Source of the DNA: Syntrophopropionicum propionicicum_A
GTDB lineage: Bacteria; Bacillota; Desulfotomaculia; Desulfotomaculales; Pelotomaculaceae
Length of the DNA stretch: 64,000 nucleotides
Assembly: GCF_048984525.1 (NCBI RefSeq)
Contig: NZ_JBMGJC010000007.1
Span: forward strand, 178,414-242,413
Reading direction: 5' to 3'
Below, one piece after another: positions 42,976 through 51,857 of this stretch (within the stretch, counting starts at the first letter, position 1; each line of letters begins with the position of its first letter). A model generated the notes under the pieces. It made no database searches. It was given only the letters and a program-made list of their open reading frames with translations, and was not told the origin of the DNA. The position numbers were made by a program, and so were the translations under genes.

Positions 42976-43656
42976 TTAACAATAAGACTCTATTGCATTT
43001 ACAGGGCAAGCCTTCGAGCAGCTCCCGCAGACATCGCATTTATCCACATCAATTTCGTATCCCTCTTCAGTCTGGTATACTGCTTTAAAATTGATTGATT
43101 GACATATTTCTTCACATTTACCACATTCAATGCATGTTTTCACATTAATCTTCAACCCTTTAAACCGGTCAGGAAAATTTCCAAAATTAAAATGTTCTCT
43201 TATAATCTTGTGGTCACGGCTGATGCAGTCATAATCATAGTTGTAATAATCACCCTTGAAACTATAGATGCAAAATGTAACCGTATCCGGATATTTTATG
43301 GTATCCCTTACTCCTAATTCGAAAATCGGTTTCCTGCTTGCTTTTTCCTTCAACTCCTCAAAGGATATTTCTTTCACATCACCAGTTGCTTTGATAGTAT
43401 ATCCGGGTTCAAAGTTCGGCAGGCCGTCTTCTCCAATCTCTACATGTGGAGATGCCGACATGCCGCATATGGATACCTTCCCGGTTTCTTTCAATTGCCT
43501 GTAAAACGGTTTTACCGTCATGATCCGGAAATACATTCCCTCCTCATCCCAGGCAAACAAATGGGCGATCCTGGTTTCCGGGTAATCGCCGTCAATTGTT
43601 GCAAATGTTAAACATCCTATCTTGTCAAATTTTTCGTAAATCTCTTCAATTGTCAT
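42976..43656 (-). CDS. Pyridoxamine-phosphate-oxidase-fold protein with two 4Fe-4S clusters
   Basis: A 226-residue fusion. The N-terminal PNPOx-like flavin-binding split barrel covers about 1-150 (TFATIDGDYPETRIAHLFAWDEEGMYFRIMTVKPFYRQLKETGKV). The C-terminal 2[4Fe-4S] ferredoxin domain has two C-x2-C-x2-C-x3-C/P sets: CIECGKCEEICQ and CDVCGSCSKACP. It probably transfers electrons between ferredoxin and a flavin substrate. A perfect palindrome lies 78 bases upstream of the start. Confidence 0.9.
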   Translation of the reverse strand: MTIEEIYEKFDKIGCLTFATIDGDYPETRIAHLFAWDEEGMYFRIMTVKPFYRQLKETGKVSICGMSASPHVEIGEDGLPNFEPGYTIKATGDVKEISFEELKEKASRKPIFELGVRDTIKYPDTVTFCIYSFKGDYYNYDYDCISRDHKIIREHFNFGNFPDRFKGLKINVKTCIECGKCEEICQSINFKAVYQTEEGYEIDVDKCDVCGSCSKACPVNAIESYC

Positions 43657-43733
43657 TGCTTATTCTCCTATCCTTTTATTGATTTTTTATTTGCCAACTC
43701 CTTCACTGTGCATTTCCTGTTTTTAATATTTAT

Positions 43734-43755
43734 TATAGTTAGATATCTAACTATA
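43734..43755. promoter_or_regulatory. 22-bp perfect palindrome upstream of the flavin-ferredoxin gene
   Basis: TATAGTTAGAT-ATCTAACTATA is fully symmetrical and overlaps TATAGT/TATAAT-like -10 sequences. Sites of this form are typical of MarR-family repressors. No such regulator gene is in the window, so the partner is elsewhere. Confidence 0.75.
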
Positions 43756-43820
43756 GTCAAGCTTGCAACGAGAACCCTATTTACTGGATTTGAAAACAAA
43801 AAACAAAGAAACACAACCAA

Positions 43821-43922
43821 CAGGTTATAAAGGCTTGCGACTGGATCATAGACCTCGGGCCAGGAGGCGGAATCAATGAAGGCAGAGTAATCGCCACGGG
43901 TACGCCGCATGAGATAATATAA
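43821..43922 (+). pseudogene. 3' relic of a UvrA-family gene
   Basis: The plus-strand frame reads QVIKACDWIIDLGPGGG, then INEGRVIATGTPHEII and stop. This matches the C-terminal end of UvrA proteins (V-I-K-x-A-D-W-I-I-D-L-G-P-E-G-G...G-T-P-E-E). Only about 33 codons remain; the upstream part is gone. Confidence 0.75.
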
Positions 43923-43945
43923 GACCCCCTGAATACAAGGGGGTC
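43923..43945 (+). terminator. Terminator left behind the UvrA relic
   Basis: GACCCCCT-GAATACA-AGGGGGTC, an 8-bp GC-rich stem directly after the relic stop codon. The T tract is poor. Confidence 0.7.
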
Positions 43946-44162
43946 GTAAAATATTTACTCATATTTCTCTATATTTAGAATCCGGATCACTAAATGAAGT
44001 AATGGTCGAACCCGGATTATTTCCCTGATTTAATTATAACAAATGTTTGATAGAGAAAACAGGCTTATAATTTTGTGCCCTGATGCTAGAATATAATATC
44101 ATAATCTATCGCTAATCTTTGATGCTGGATCTTATGATAATCAGGTTTATAGGAGGAATACA

Positions 44163-44786
44163 ATGGACCCTAAAGAATGCTATAATGCCTTATTGGCCCA
44201 GAAGCTAATTGAAGAATTGAAAAAACGTAATATGGAAGGCTTTTATTGTGAGACAAAGGAAGAAGCCCTAAAAAAAGCCCTCGAAATGATCCCTAAAGAC
44301 AGTGTGGTATCTTGTGGAGGTTCAGCAACCCTCCGAGAAATTGGTCTGCAGGCCGCATTAAAAAAAGGTGGGTACAATTTTTTAGATCCCAATGAACCCC
44401 AGGGCGCTGCAGCGAAGGATAAAGTTGCGCACCAGGCTTTGAGCGCCGATTACTATTTAATGAGTTCTAACGCTATATCTGCTGCAGGCGAGCTTGTAAA
44501 TATAGACGGCTATGGCAACAGGGTAGCTTCACTAATTTTTGGGCCGAAGCATGTAATAGTAATAGCAGGGCTGAACAAAGTTGCGCCGAATTTGGATGCT
44601 GCTATTCTCCGCGTGATAAAATATGCCGCACCAGTTACCTTGCTGATATTCAAGCAGGACTACTCGTCCTTTGATGAACTTTCCAAAGCAGCTGAAAGTG
44701 CATGCAGCCAGCTTGTAATTACAGGTATGTCCATGACTAAAGGCCGAATTAAAGTGATACTTGTTGGAGAAAGTTTGGGTTTTTAG
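44163..44786 (+). CDS. LUD-domain protein (LutC/YkgG-like)
   Basis: A 207-residue protein with the DUF162/LUD fold: EALKKALEMIPKDSVVSCGGSATLREIGLQ, then PNEPQGAAAKDKVAHQALSADYYLMSSNAISAAGELVNIDGYGNRVASLIFGPKHVIVIAGLNKV. This standalone form, widespread in anaerobes, is related to LutB/LutC of lactate utilisation; no LutA/LutB partners are nearby. TAGGAGG lies six bases before the ATG. Single gene. Confidence 0.9.
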   Translation: MDPKECYNALLAQKLIEELKKRNMEGFYCETKEEALKKALEMIPKDSVVSCGGSATLREIGLQAALKKGGYNFLDPNEPQGAAAKDKVAHQALSADYYLMSSNAISAAGELVNIDGYGNRVASLIFGPKHVIVIAGLNKVAPNLDAAILRVIKYAAPVTLLIFKQDYSSFDELSKAAESACSQLVITGMSMTKGRIKVILVGESLGF

Positions 44787-44800
44787 CTTTGAGCAGTGCA

Positions 44801-44830
44801 ATAAAATAAAAGGACGTCCCCATGTTTCCT
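44801..44830. repeat. REP-like remnant after the LUD gene
   Basis: ATAAAATAAAAGGACGTCCC then CATGTTTCC belongs with the AACAAAAAGAACGTCCC remnants listed elsewhere. Confidence 0.45.
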
Positions 44831-44863
44831 TCATGACTTTCCCATGGCCAAAAAAAGGCCCGG

Positions 44864-45004
44864 TTACTGCAAGACGTTGTTGATGACTGTCATGGCTTTC
44901 GCCTTGGTAGCATTGGCCTGAGGCTGGAAGGTGTTGTCCTGCTAGCCGTTCATCAGCTGGTTGTTGACAGCGCTGACAACCCAGCCGTAAGCCCAGGCGG
45001 AATA
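44864..45004 (-). pseudogene. Relic of an SLH domain
   Basis: The minus strand reads YSAWAYGWVVSAVNNQLMNG, then a TAG, then QDNTFQPQANATKAKAMTV and INNVLQ before TAA. This is an SLH motif (W-A...A-V-x-x-x-L-M-x-G-Y-x-D-x-T-F-x-P-x-x-x-x-T-R-A-E) with the Tyr codon changed to a stop. It precedes the intact SLH protein and may be a dead duplicate of its end. Confidence 0.7.
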
Positions 45005-45007
45005 ACA

Positions 45008-45131
45008 GGGGTCAGGCTTGAATTATTGAAATACTGAAATTACTTCGTAAAATAGCGGTTTTTTTTCTTGATTTTGTTGTCTCTTACCACATTATATAAG
45101 GCTAATAAGTAAATATTTCAAGCCTGACCCC
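45008..45131. repeat. 124-bp GGGGTCAGGCTTGAA element, copy A
   Basis: TIR GGGGTCAGGCTTGAA with a matching inverted end at 45117-45131. It differs from the copy at 53708 at only three of 124 positions, so both moved or converted recently. Confidence 0.95.
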
Positions 45132-45146
45132 ATCTCTCACCAACTC

Positions 45147-48100
45147 TCATTTGTTATATATCCTGTGCAGGAACACCGCTGCCTCCGCCCTGGTGGTATT
45201 GCCCAGGGGATTGATCCTGTCGCCGCTGCCAACGATCAATCCTTCCTTGACAACAGAGGCAACACCGTTTACGGCATAGGCTGCTATCAGCGATTTGTCG
45301 GTAAACCTGTCAAGGTCTGAAGCCGTACCCTGCCCTTCAAGCTTTTTCAGCATTCTTAATGCATTTTCGGTCAATACCATCATATCCTGCCTGGTGATGC
45401 ATGCATCAGGACTGAATTTGTTGTTTCCGGTGCCGCTTGTTATGCCCAACTTCTTGGCTATGCCTATCTCTTTGTAATAATAGGCATCCCGGCTTATGTC
45501 ATCAAAGTTTCCCTCAGCTCTGGCATCAACTCCCAGGGTTCTTACCAGGAAGTACAGGAAGTCTGCTCTTGTGATGTTTGTCCCGGGGGCGTATTCCTTT
45601 TCCGATACGCCCTTCAATATGCCTTTGGATGCGAGAACTTCGATTGGCTTCTTCGCCCATGCCACGCTTTCCAGGTCTTCAAAGGTCTTTGTCACATAGA
45701 CCACGGCGAAACTACTGAAGTGGGTGGTGCTGAAGGTGACCGTACCTGTGGCAGGGTCATACCTTCCTGACGGTACTTCCACCACATTGCCTGCACCGTC
45801 AATATACCATACAGTGATATGCTCGGGATCGGCAAGCTCTTCTTCAGTCGGCGTATAGGGAATGCTTACCGTCACAGGGGCACTCTCATTGCTCCATGGG
45901 TAAGGCTCTCCGTCCAGTTTCAGACTGAGCTGTATTACCGGCCTGTCTCCTATTTGGCTCCTTGTTTCCTCATCCAGACCCGATACATCTGCCTGGGCAA
46001 TGGTGAGGGAAATGTTTTCAGCGCCTGCCGCGGTTTCCTGCGTCAGCATGTTGGCGGGCAGGGTTACCGCTGCTATCCCGGTCTTAATTTCAAGCTGTTT
46101 GTTTACATCAGAGGATGTAAGGGCGCTAGCAGGCAGGATGACTTCATATGATAAAGCATCTTTGACCGTGGACATTTCTATTTTTACTGTCTTCTTGCCT
46201 TCACTGTCTTTCGCTGCCCTTGCAAAGGCTGTGGCCAATGTGTTGCTATCTATCACCACTTCTGCGACGCCAGTGTTTTTATCCAGCTTCGGTACAGTGG
46301 TTATATTTCCCCTTGAGTCTACGGCCGTTGCAGGCGCAGGCGCCTGTGTTCCGCCGCCGCCTCCGCCACCCCTGCCGGAGTTCGTGATCACAATATCCAC
46401 CGTGAATGTTGCCGTCTTGCCCCCATAGGTCACAGTCACAACCTGATCGGCGGCTGCCGCGCTGCTGTCAAAACCGCTGATATTATCCAGGGTAATGGTC
46501 AGTTCTTCGGTAGAATTGTCGCTGTACGTCCCTGTTACCACCATGCCGGTGATGTCCAGTGCATCTCCTACGATATAGGTCAGCTTGGCAGGTGGAGTGG
46601 TGATAGCAATACTCTCCAAAGCCTTTACAATCACCGTGAATATTGCCGTCTTGCCCTCATAGGTCACAGTCACAACCTGATCGGCGGTCGCCGCGCTGCT
46701 GTCAAAACCGCTGATATTATCCAGGGTAATGGCCAGTTCTTCGGTAGAGTTGTCGCTGTACGTCCCTGTTACCACCATGCCGGTGATGTCCAGTGCATCT
46801 CCTACGATATAGGTCAGCTTGGCAGGTGGAGTGGTGATAGCAATACTCTCTAAAGTAGCCTGTTCAATTTCCACCGTGAATGTTGCCGTCTTGCCCCCAT
46901 AGGTCACAGTTACAACTTGGCCCTCTGCAGGTACGCTGCTGTCAAAATTGCTTATGTTTGCCTCAGTTATCTCCAATATCACTGTGGAGCCGTCGCTGAG
47001 TGTGCCGGTCACTTCCAGTCCTGTCAGGTCAAGTTCTTCTCCCACAAAGTAGGTTGTCTTGTCCGGCGGATTCGTTACCTCTATACTTTCCACAGTCAGC
47101 AATTCCAAAGTCAACAAGTTGGAGTAGGAAACGCCGTCCACGTAAACGCGCAGATTATGGGTTCCGGACGTGTCCAGGGTGACGGGCACTGCGGCCTCAC
47201 CGCCGGAGAAATTAATACCGGACTCAACCACGTATTCACCCTGCAGGTCGCTATAGACCATCACCGATACGGACCCATTCAGCGGGTTGCCGTCCCCCCC
47301 CTTGGCATGGCTGATGTCCAATTCGAATCCGATTTCCACAATTACCGGACCCTCCGCCAAGATATTAAAGCCGGACTGGGGTGCTCCGTCCTGCCAGCGG
47401 AGAAGGGGGTAGCCCTGCTCGTCCTCTATACCCCATATATCCACGAAATCCCAGCTTTCATAGGTAGACCGGAGTTTCATATCCTCGGTTGTTTTAGGTA
47501 TTCCCTTGTTTTCGTCATCATCTTGTTCGGCAGTCTCTTTGTCGTAGTAGGAGGCGGTAACCTCTACGTCGTCGTCGTTAGCACCCACCAGACCGCCGAC
47601 ATTATACTCGCTTGTCACGGCGCAGGTGCCGTAGCAATTAATAATATTACTGTGGCTACTGCCACACAGTCCGCCGACACAATTCCTGCCTGTCACGGTG
47701 CCTGCTGCGTAGGAGTTGGTAACCGTACTACCGTTGTTGTACCCCACCAGTCCACCGACACCATCTTTGCCTGTCACGATACCAGCTGCGTAGGATCCGG
47801 TGACCTCTCCGTAGTTAACACCTACCAGGCCGCCGACGTAATCCGAGCCGGTCACGTCACCGGTGGCATAGGAGTCTTCGATTATACTGTTTATTTGATT
47901 TCTTGCCACCAGGCCGCCCACATTATTTCCCGAACCGGTCACGTCACCCGTAGCGTGAGAGCCGGTGACCTCTCCGTTGTTATTACCCACCAGGCCGCCG
48001 ACATAATTCGGGCCGGTCACGTTACCCGCAGCGTGAGAGCCGGTGACTTCTCCATAGTTATTACTTACCAGGCCGCCGGCAAAAAGCGAGCCGGTCACGC

Positions 48101-48707
48101 CACACGCAGCGTTAGAATCTTCGATTTTACCGTTATTGTCATTCCTTGCCACCAGGCCGCCGACATAATCCGAGCCAGTCACGTCACCCGCAGCGTTAGA
48201 TCCGGTAACCGTACCCGAATTAGCACCCGCCAGGCCGCCGACATAATTTTTACCGGTGACATCCACATCAACTAGTTCTACATTTTGGATGACAGCAGCG
48301 GAACCAAGGTAACCGAACAGGCCCTGATAGTCCGTCCCGCTGCGATTAATAAAGAGGCCGCTGATGCTATGCCCGGCGCCGTCAAGGCTGCCGGCAAAGG
48401 GGCTGCCCGACACGCCTATGGGTTGCCAGCCTTCACCGCCATTCCAGCCGCCGCCTCCTTCCGACAGGTAAGTGGACAGGTCAATGTCGGCTGTTAGTTT
48501 AAAATGACTGGCCCTATAAACCGCCTCAGCAATACTGGCCAGCTGCTCAGGGGTTTCAATCAGCCAGGGGTCATCAAAAGTACCTGTACCTCCAGCAAAC
48601 CCGCCTTCCGCCAATACCGTGCCAGCTCCGAAAATCATCACAGCCAGGACAATGATCATGCCTAATGTAAACATCCGGATCCTGCTTATTATTTTCATTT
48701 CCTTCAA
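45147..48707 (-). CDS. S-layer-homology surface protein with GLUG and Ig-like (Big_3) repeats
   Basis: A 1186-residue cell-wall protein. Signal peptide at 1-33. A GLUG-type repeat region (about 146-382) contains many copies of V-G-G-L-V-G-x-N...T-G-S-Y-A-x-G-x-V-T-G. Three 78-residue Big_3 repeats follow (about 536-774), then a Gly-rich hinge (GRGGGGGGG, about 775-785), a ZU5-like/beta domain and three SLH motifs (about 1006-1186) that bind pyruvylated wall polymer. GLUG proteins are linked to IgA-protease-like adhesins; an adhesive role fits. It lies 31 bases after a DUF2442 gene and probably shares its transcript. A dead SLH fragment and a repeat lie downstream. Confidence 0.92.
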   Translation of the reverse strand: MKEMKIISRIRMFTLGMIIVLAVMIFGAGTVLAEGGFAGGTGTFDDPWLIETPEQLASIAEAVYRASHFKLTADIDLSTYLSEGGGGWNGGEGWQPIGVSGSPFAGSLDGAGHSISGLFINRSGTDYQGLFGYLGSAAVIQNVELVDVDVTGKNYVGGLAGANSGTVTGSNAAGDVTGSDYVGGLVARNDNNGKIEDSNAACGVTGSLFAGGLVSNNYGEVTGSHAAGNVTGPNYVGGLVGNNNGEVTGSHATGDVTGSGNNVGGLVARNQINSIIEDSYATGDVTGSDYVGGLVGVNYGEVTGSYAAGIVTGKDGVGGLVGYNNGSTVTNSYAAGTVTGRNCVGGLCGSSHSNIINCYGTCAVTSEYNVGGLVGANDDDVEVTASYYDKETAEQDDDENKGIPKTTEDMKLRSTYESWDFVDIWGIEDEQGYPLLRWQDGAPQSGFNILAEGPVIVEIGFELDISHAKGGDGNPLNGSVSVMVYSDLQGEYVVESGINFSGGEAAVPVTLDTSGTHNLRVYVDGVSYSNLLTLELLTVESIEVTNPPDKTTYFVGEELDLTGLEVTGTLSDGSTVILEITEANISNFDSSVPAEGQVVTVTYGGKTATFTVEIEQATLESIAITTPPAKLTYIVGDALDITGMVVTGTYSDNSTEELAITLDNISGFDSSAATADQVVTVTYEGKTAIFTVIVKALESIAITTPPAKLTYIVGDALDITGMVVTGTYSDNSTEELTITLDNISGFDSSAAAADQVVTVTYGGKTATFTVDIVITNSGRGGGGGGGTQAPAPATAVDSRGNITTVPKLDKNTGVAEVVIDSNTLATAFARAAKDSEGKKTVKIEMSTVKDALSYEVILPASALTSSDVNKQLEIKTGIAAVTLPANMLTQETAAGAENISLTIAQADVSGLDEETRSQIGDRPVIQLSLKLDGEPYPWSNESAPVTVSIPYTPTEEELADPEHITVWYIDGAGNVVEVPSGRYDPATGTVTFSTTHFSSFAVVYVTKTFEDLESVAWAKKPIEVLASKGILKGVSEKEYAPGTNITRADFLYFLVRTLGVDARAEGNFDDISRDAYYYKEIGIAKKLGITSGTGNNKFSPDACITRQDMMVLTENALRMLKKLEGQGTASDLDRFTDKSLIAAYAVNGVASVVKEGLIVGSGDRINPLGNTTRAEAAVFLHRIYNK
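46384..47100 (-). repeat. Three tandem Big_3 repeats, 234-bp period
   Basis: ATAGGTCAC marks recur at 46425 and 46659 (234 bases apart), and a third, more diverged unit follows to about 47100. The first two units are nearly identical, a mark of recent duplication. The same 234-base period as in the gene at 3431 reflects the 78-residue Ig-like fold. Confidence 0.85.
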
Positions 48708-48738
48708 CCTCCTTTATTCCCTTATGGAAAAATCCGAT

Positions 48739-48999
48739 TTATTTATCATGATATTTCCTCTTGAAGTTTTCTTTTTGTGCCAGTTGAAGAACCTCGCTGA
48801 CGGATATTTCAATTTTGTTATCCCACCTGACAAAGTCGCCGTCTGAGACCGCCCGCCGGAAAAAGGCTTTGTCGTTAAGCAAACCAAAGCGGACAGTATG
48901 CAGCCTGTCTGAAAAATTTAGTATAATGCTGCTGCCGTTTTCAAGCTGCACCTCCAGCCGGTAGCCACCCTTCGGTATGACACTTTTTATTCTGATCAT
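48739..48999 (-). CDS. DUF2442-family small protein
   Basis: An 86-residue protein with the DUF2442 pattern (KSVIPKGGYRLEVQLENGSSIILNFSDRLHTVRFGLLNDKAFF; FVRWDNKIEISVSEVLQLA). It is clearly homologous to the protein at 8996. It lies between a MalT-like regulator and a surface-protein gene. A terminator separates it from the regulator; 31 bases separate it from the surface-protein gene. Confidence 0.85.
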   Translation of the reverse strand: MIRIKSVIPKGGYRLEVQLENGSSIILNFSDRLHTVRFGLLNDKAFFRRAVSDGDFVRWDNKIEISVSEVLQLAQKENFKRKYHDK

Positions 49000-49014
49000 T
49001 AGGCAGCGCCTCCG

Positions 49015-49056
49015 TAAAAATAAAAAGATCCACTATACCAAAATGATATAGTGGAT
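49015..49056 (-). terminator. Terminator of the 49104-51596 regulator gene
   Basis: Minus-strand ATCCACTATA pairs with TATAGTGGAT around a 9-base loop, then CTTTTTATTTTT. It lies 48 bases past the stop codon. Confidence 0.9.
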
Positions 49057-49103
49057 TCTTTCGACATAATATTACCCATCGGGTAGTTTTTAGACTTTTT
49101 TAA

Positions 49104-51596
49104 CTAACCAAGGTTACTCAAATGCTGCTGCAGCAGTACCCTGCTGTTGATGGAAAGCTTTGCATAGATGGACTTTAACGTCATTTTTACCGTATTGGTG
49201 GATATGAAAAGCTGTTTGCCTATTTCGATGTTGGTCATTCCCGCTGCCGCCAGACGGGCTATCTCCATTTCCCTTTGTGTCAGGCTGGGTTTATACTCGG
49301 TAAAATATTCTCTAATCATCTGTTCTTTGGACCTCTTGAAGGTCTTATACAGCGTCAGTATTTTGGCAATATCCTCCCGATAACTGCCACCTGCGGCAAT
49401 TTTTTTAAGGAGCGGTCCAATGTAATCGCAGTTTTCCACAAAGAGCATGTACTGCTTGTCCGGCATGGCAATATCGAGGGCCTTTTTCACACTGGACAGC
49501 GCTTCTTCCTCCCTGAATATTTTTCTATATGCAGCCGCCAGGTAGATGTATGTATAAATGTACCCCAGCAGGTTGGAAAAAACAGAGCATATGGAGATAA
49601 AGTGCTCCGCACTGCCGATTAGCTCTAGGTATTCCCCTTTAATTAAGAGCATCCTGCCGTACATGACATTATAAAAAGGATATGCAGGGAATCTCAGCCG
49701 AGGCTTGCCCAAGTCGACTTCCAGCAGCCTTTCGGGGATTCTGTCCTTTTGATCGAGATAAGCGTAGATACAGCCCTCGCAGATTTCAACCGTGTGGATA
49801 AAATTATCTTCCCTGCTGCCGGTCATACCCTCGTGCATTTTATTCATGAGCTCCATCACCCTTGATAAATCACCCTTCATAAAAGCAATGAGCAGCTGGA
49901 AGTATTGAGCGCTAAAGACAATATTTTCGTCCATTCCAGACTGTGCCTTAAGTAATGCCTTTTGCGCAGCAATCTCAGCATTTTCAAAATTGCCCTGATT
50001 GAAGCAGCTTTCAGCCTCCATGACGTATTCTGCCCCTGAACCATGTCCCTTCGTCAGACGGTTAAAGTGGGGCATGGCTTCTTTTAAATCTCTTATATGC
50101 TCTTCAAGCCTGCCGCTTTCTCTATAATACAGGCTCAATACCGACGGAGATCCAAAAGTCCAATTGGTCCCGGTATCATAAATTGTTGTCGGCTGATTCA
50201 ACAATTGCCAGGCTTTTCGATGCCGGGCCGACATTTTTTTCAGGTCATTGAATTCAGCGAAACTGAGTAAAAGCTCAAATTCGCCTAAAAGCCTGTTTCG
50301 CATGCCGGGATCTAAGCCTTCATCCCTTTCTATATTGACGCTGAGTTGGCTGCATGTTTTATGAAATAATTCAAGCTCTTTATGGACAAACAAGTGCATG
50401 GCATAGATGAGCAGAGCACGGTGATGCCGGGACTTGACCTTATCCGGGCATTCGGCCATATATTTTTTGAGCAGCTCTTTGTTCAAAACGCTATAATCAT
50501 TAGATTTGTCTTCCTCCAGAGCCAGCAGAATACCGTCAAAATCCCCGCACTCATAATAAAAGCGCCGGGCTGAAAGGTAATCGCCGTTTTCCATGAACCA
50601 CCGCGCCGCTTTCCTGTAGAGATTTATTTGATGGCTTACCCCTTTTCTCTCCAGCACTTCTTTTAAAAATTCTATGAAAATAGCATGAATATGATAGGTT
50701 TTATACCTGCTTTCATATTTAACGAAGGAGTTATTACCGGTGAGCTGGTCAAGGAACCGGCCGGCATTCTCCTTTCCCCACATATATATGGCCTGCTTAA
50801 GCGTAAAGCAGTCAAAAATACACAACGTAACCAGGAACTCTTTTATTTCCCCGGGAAGCGGTATATATACAGCCTTTTCAATCAGCTTATAGATGCTTTC
50901 GGCCGGCGTATAGCTGCCCTTGGCTGCGTATTCCAGCATGATCAGGTGCAGGGCGCTGATCCATCCCTCAGTGTCCGCATAAAGCTGCTGTGCTTCACTT
51001 TCACTAAGGGTTATCCCGCAGGTCTTGTAATACGTCATGATTTCATGTGGCATAAGCTCGAAGGTTTCCTTTTTTATATGATGCAGACAGCCTTTCAGGA
51101 CAAACTCTTCAAGCCTTTGAAATTTCGCAATACGCGTGGTCAGGACGATATGCAGACGATCGATTTTATTTTCTGCAAGAAGCTCAATAAAGCTGTTGAC
51201 ACCGGGAATATTAATATGGTGGTAGTCGTCGATTACGAAAACGGTTTTTCCCGGCAGATTAATACCTTTGATTAATTTAATTACTTCATGCCTTGATATG
51301 TCGTCATCCGGTAAACGGAGATGGGCAAGGCTCTGGGAGCGGTTGTCGTCCAATTCGCAGAACAGCCTGGCGAAGCCGTTCCAAAAGCTGGCAGCCCCGT
51401 TGTCATAAACCCTCAGCCACAGCATATCCACTCCTGCGTTTCTTAAATACTCTCTTACGGAAGTGGTCTTGCCGTAGCCCATGGGCGCTTCGATGATGGT
51501 AAGGGGATGGTCAAGAATTCCTTCTAAAGCCCTTGTTATCCGGCTTGAAAAGTACAGGCTTTTGGTGTTGTATCGCCTTTTTTTCGACACGAACAT
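49104..51596 (-). CDS. MalT-like LuxR-family ATP-dependent transcriptional regulator
   Basis: An 830-residue LAL-type regulator. P-loop APMGYGKTT (about 38-46), Walker B VFVIDDYHHI, a winged-helix region (KTYHIHAIFIEFLKEVLE), TPR-like centre and GerE HTH (LTQREMEIARLAAAGMTNIEIGKQLFISTNTVKMTLKSIYAKL). The frame opens with ATG 51596, but that codon touches the GGGGGG run; GTG 51590 has ideal six-base spacing and is probably the start. It resembles the regulator at 9472. It probably controls the DUF2442-SLH operon that follows, divergent from nothing. Confidence 0.93.
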   Translation of the reverse strand: MFVSKKRRYNTKSLYFSSRITRALEGILDHPLTIIEAPMGYGKTTSVREYLRNAGVDMLWLRVYDNGAASFWNGFARLFCELDDNRSQSLAHLRLPDDDISRHEVIKLIKGINLPGKTVFVIDDYHHINIPGVNSFIELLAENKIDRLHIVLTTRIAKFQRLEEFVLKGCLHHIKKETFELMPHEIMTYYKTCGITLSESEAQQLYADTEGWISALHLIMLEYAAKGSYTPAESIYKLIEKAVYIPLPGEIKEFLVTLCIFDCFTLKQAIYMWGKENAGRFLDQLTGNNSFVKYESRYKTYHIHAIFIEFLKEVLERKGVSHQINLYRKAARWFMENGDYLSARRFYYECGDFDGILLALEEDKSNDYSVLNKELLKKYMAECPDKVKSRHHRALLIYAMHLFVHKELELFHKTCSQLSVNIERDEGLDPGMRNRLLGEFELLLSFAEFNDLKKMSARHRKAWQLLNQPTTIYDTGTNWTFGSPSVLSLYYRESGRLEEHIRDLKEAMPHFNRLTKGHGSGAEYVMEAESCFNQGNFENAEIAAQKALLKAQSGMDENIVFSAQYFQLLIAFMKGDLSRVMELMNKMHEGMTGSREDNFIHTVEICEGCIYAYLDQKDRIPERLLEVDLGKPRLRFPAYPFYNVMYGRMLLIKGEYLELIGSAEHFISICSVFSNLLGYIYTYIYLAAAYRKIFREEEALSSVKKALDIAMPDKQYMLFVENCDYIGPLLKKIAAGGSYREDIAKILTLYKTFKRSKEQMIREYFTEYKPSLTQREMEIARLAAAGMTNIEIGKQLFISTNTVKMTLKSIYAKLSINSRVLLQQHLSNLG

Positions 51597-51857
51597 CCCC
51601 CCTTAATCTATCGTTATTATAATATAATAAATAGTCAAATATCATTTTGCTAAACGATAATATGGTACCCGGTCGACACGGTTTAGTTGTTGGCTTAATT
51701 CCCTAATGCTCCATTTTAGTATATAATGCAAAAATAAACAGTTCAATCATTGGCAGTTGATTATGGGATATATAATAGAATCGGTTGGAGAATCCAGTAT
51801 GATTATAATGGATTATAATGAATTACTAAATTAAATACACAAGAGGTTGGATTTTCA

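Noticed and set aside
46917..48275. 452-codon plus-strand frame opposite the SLH gene
   Set aside because: It mirrors the repeated GLUG codons of the real gene. Its His/Thr/Val-rich repeats are the complement of GTC/ACC-type codons.
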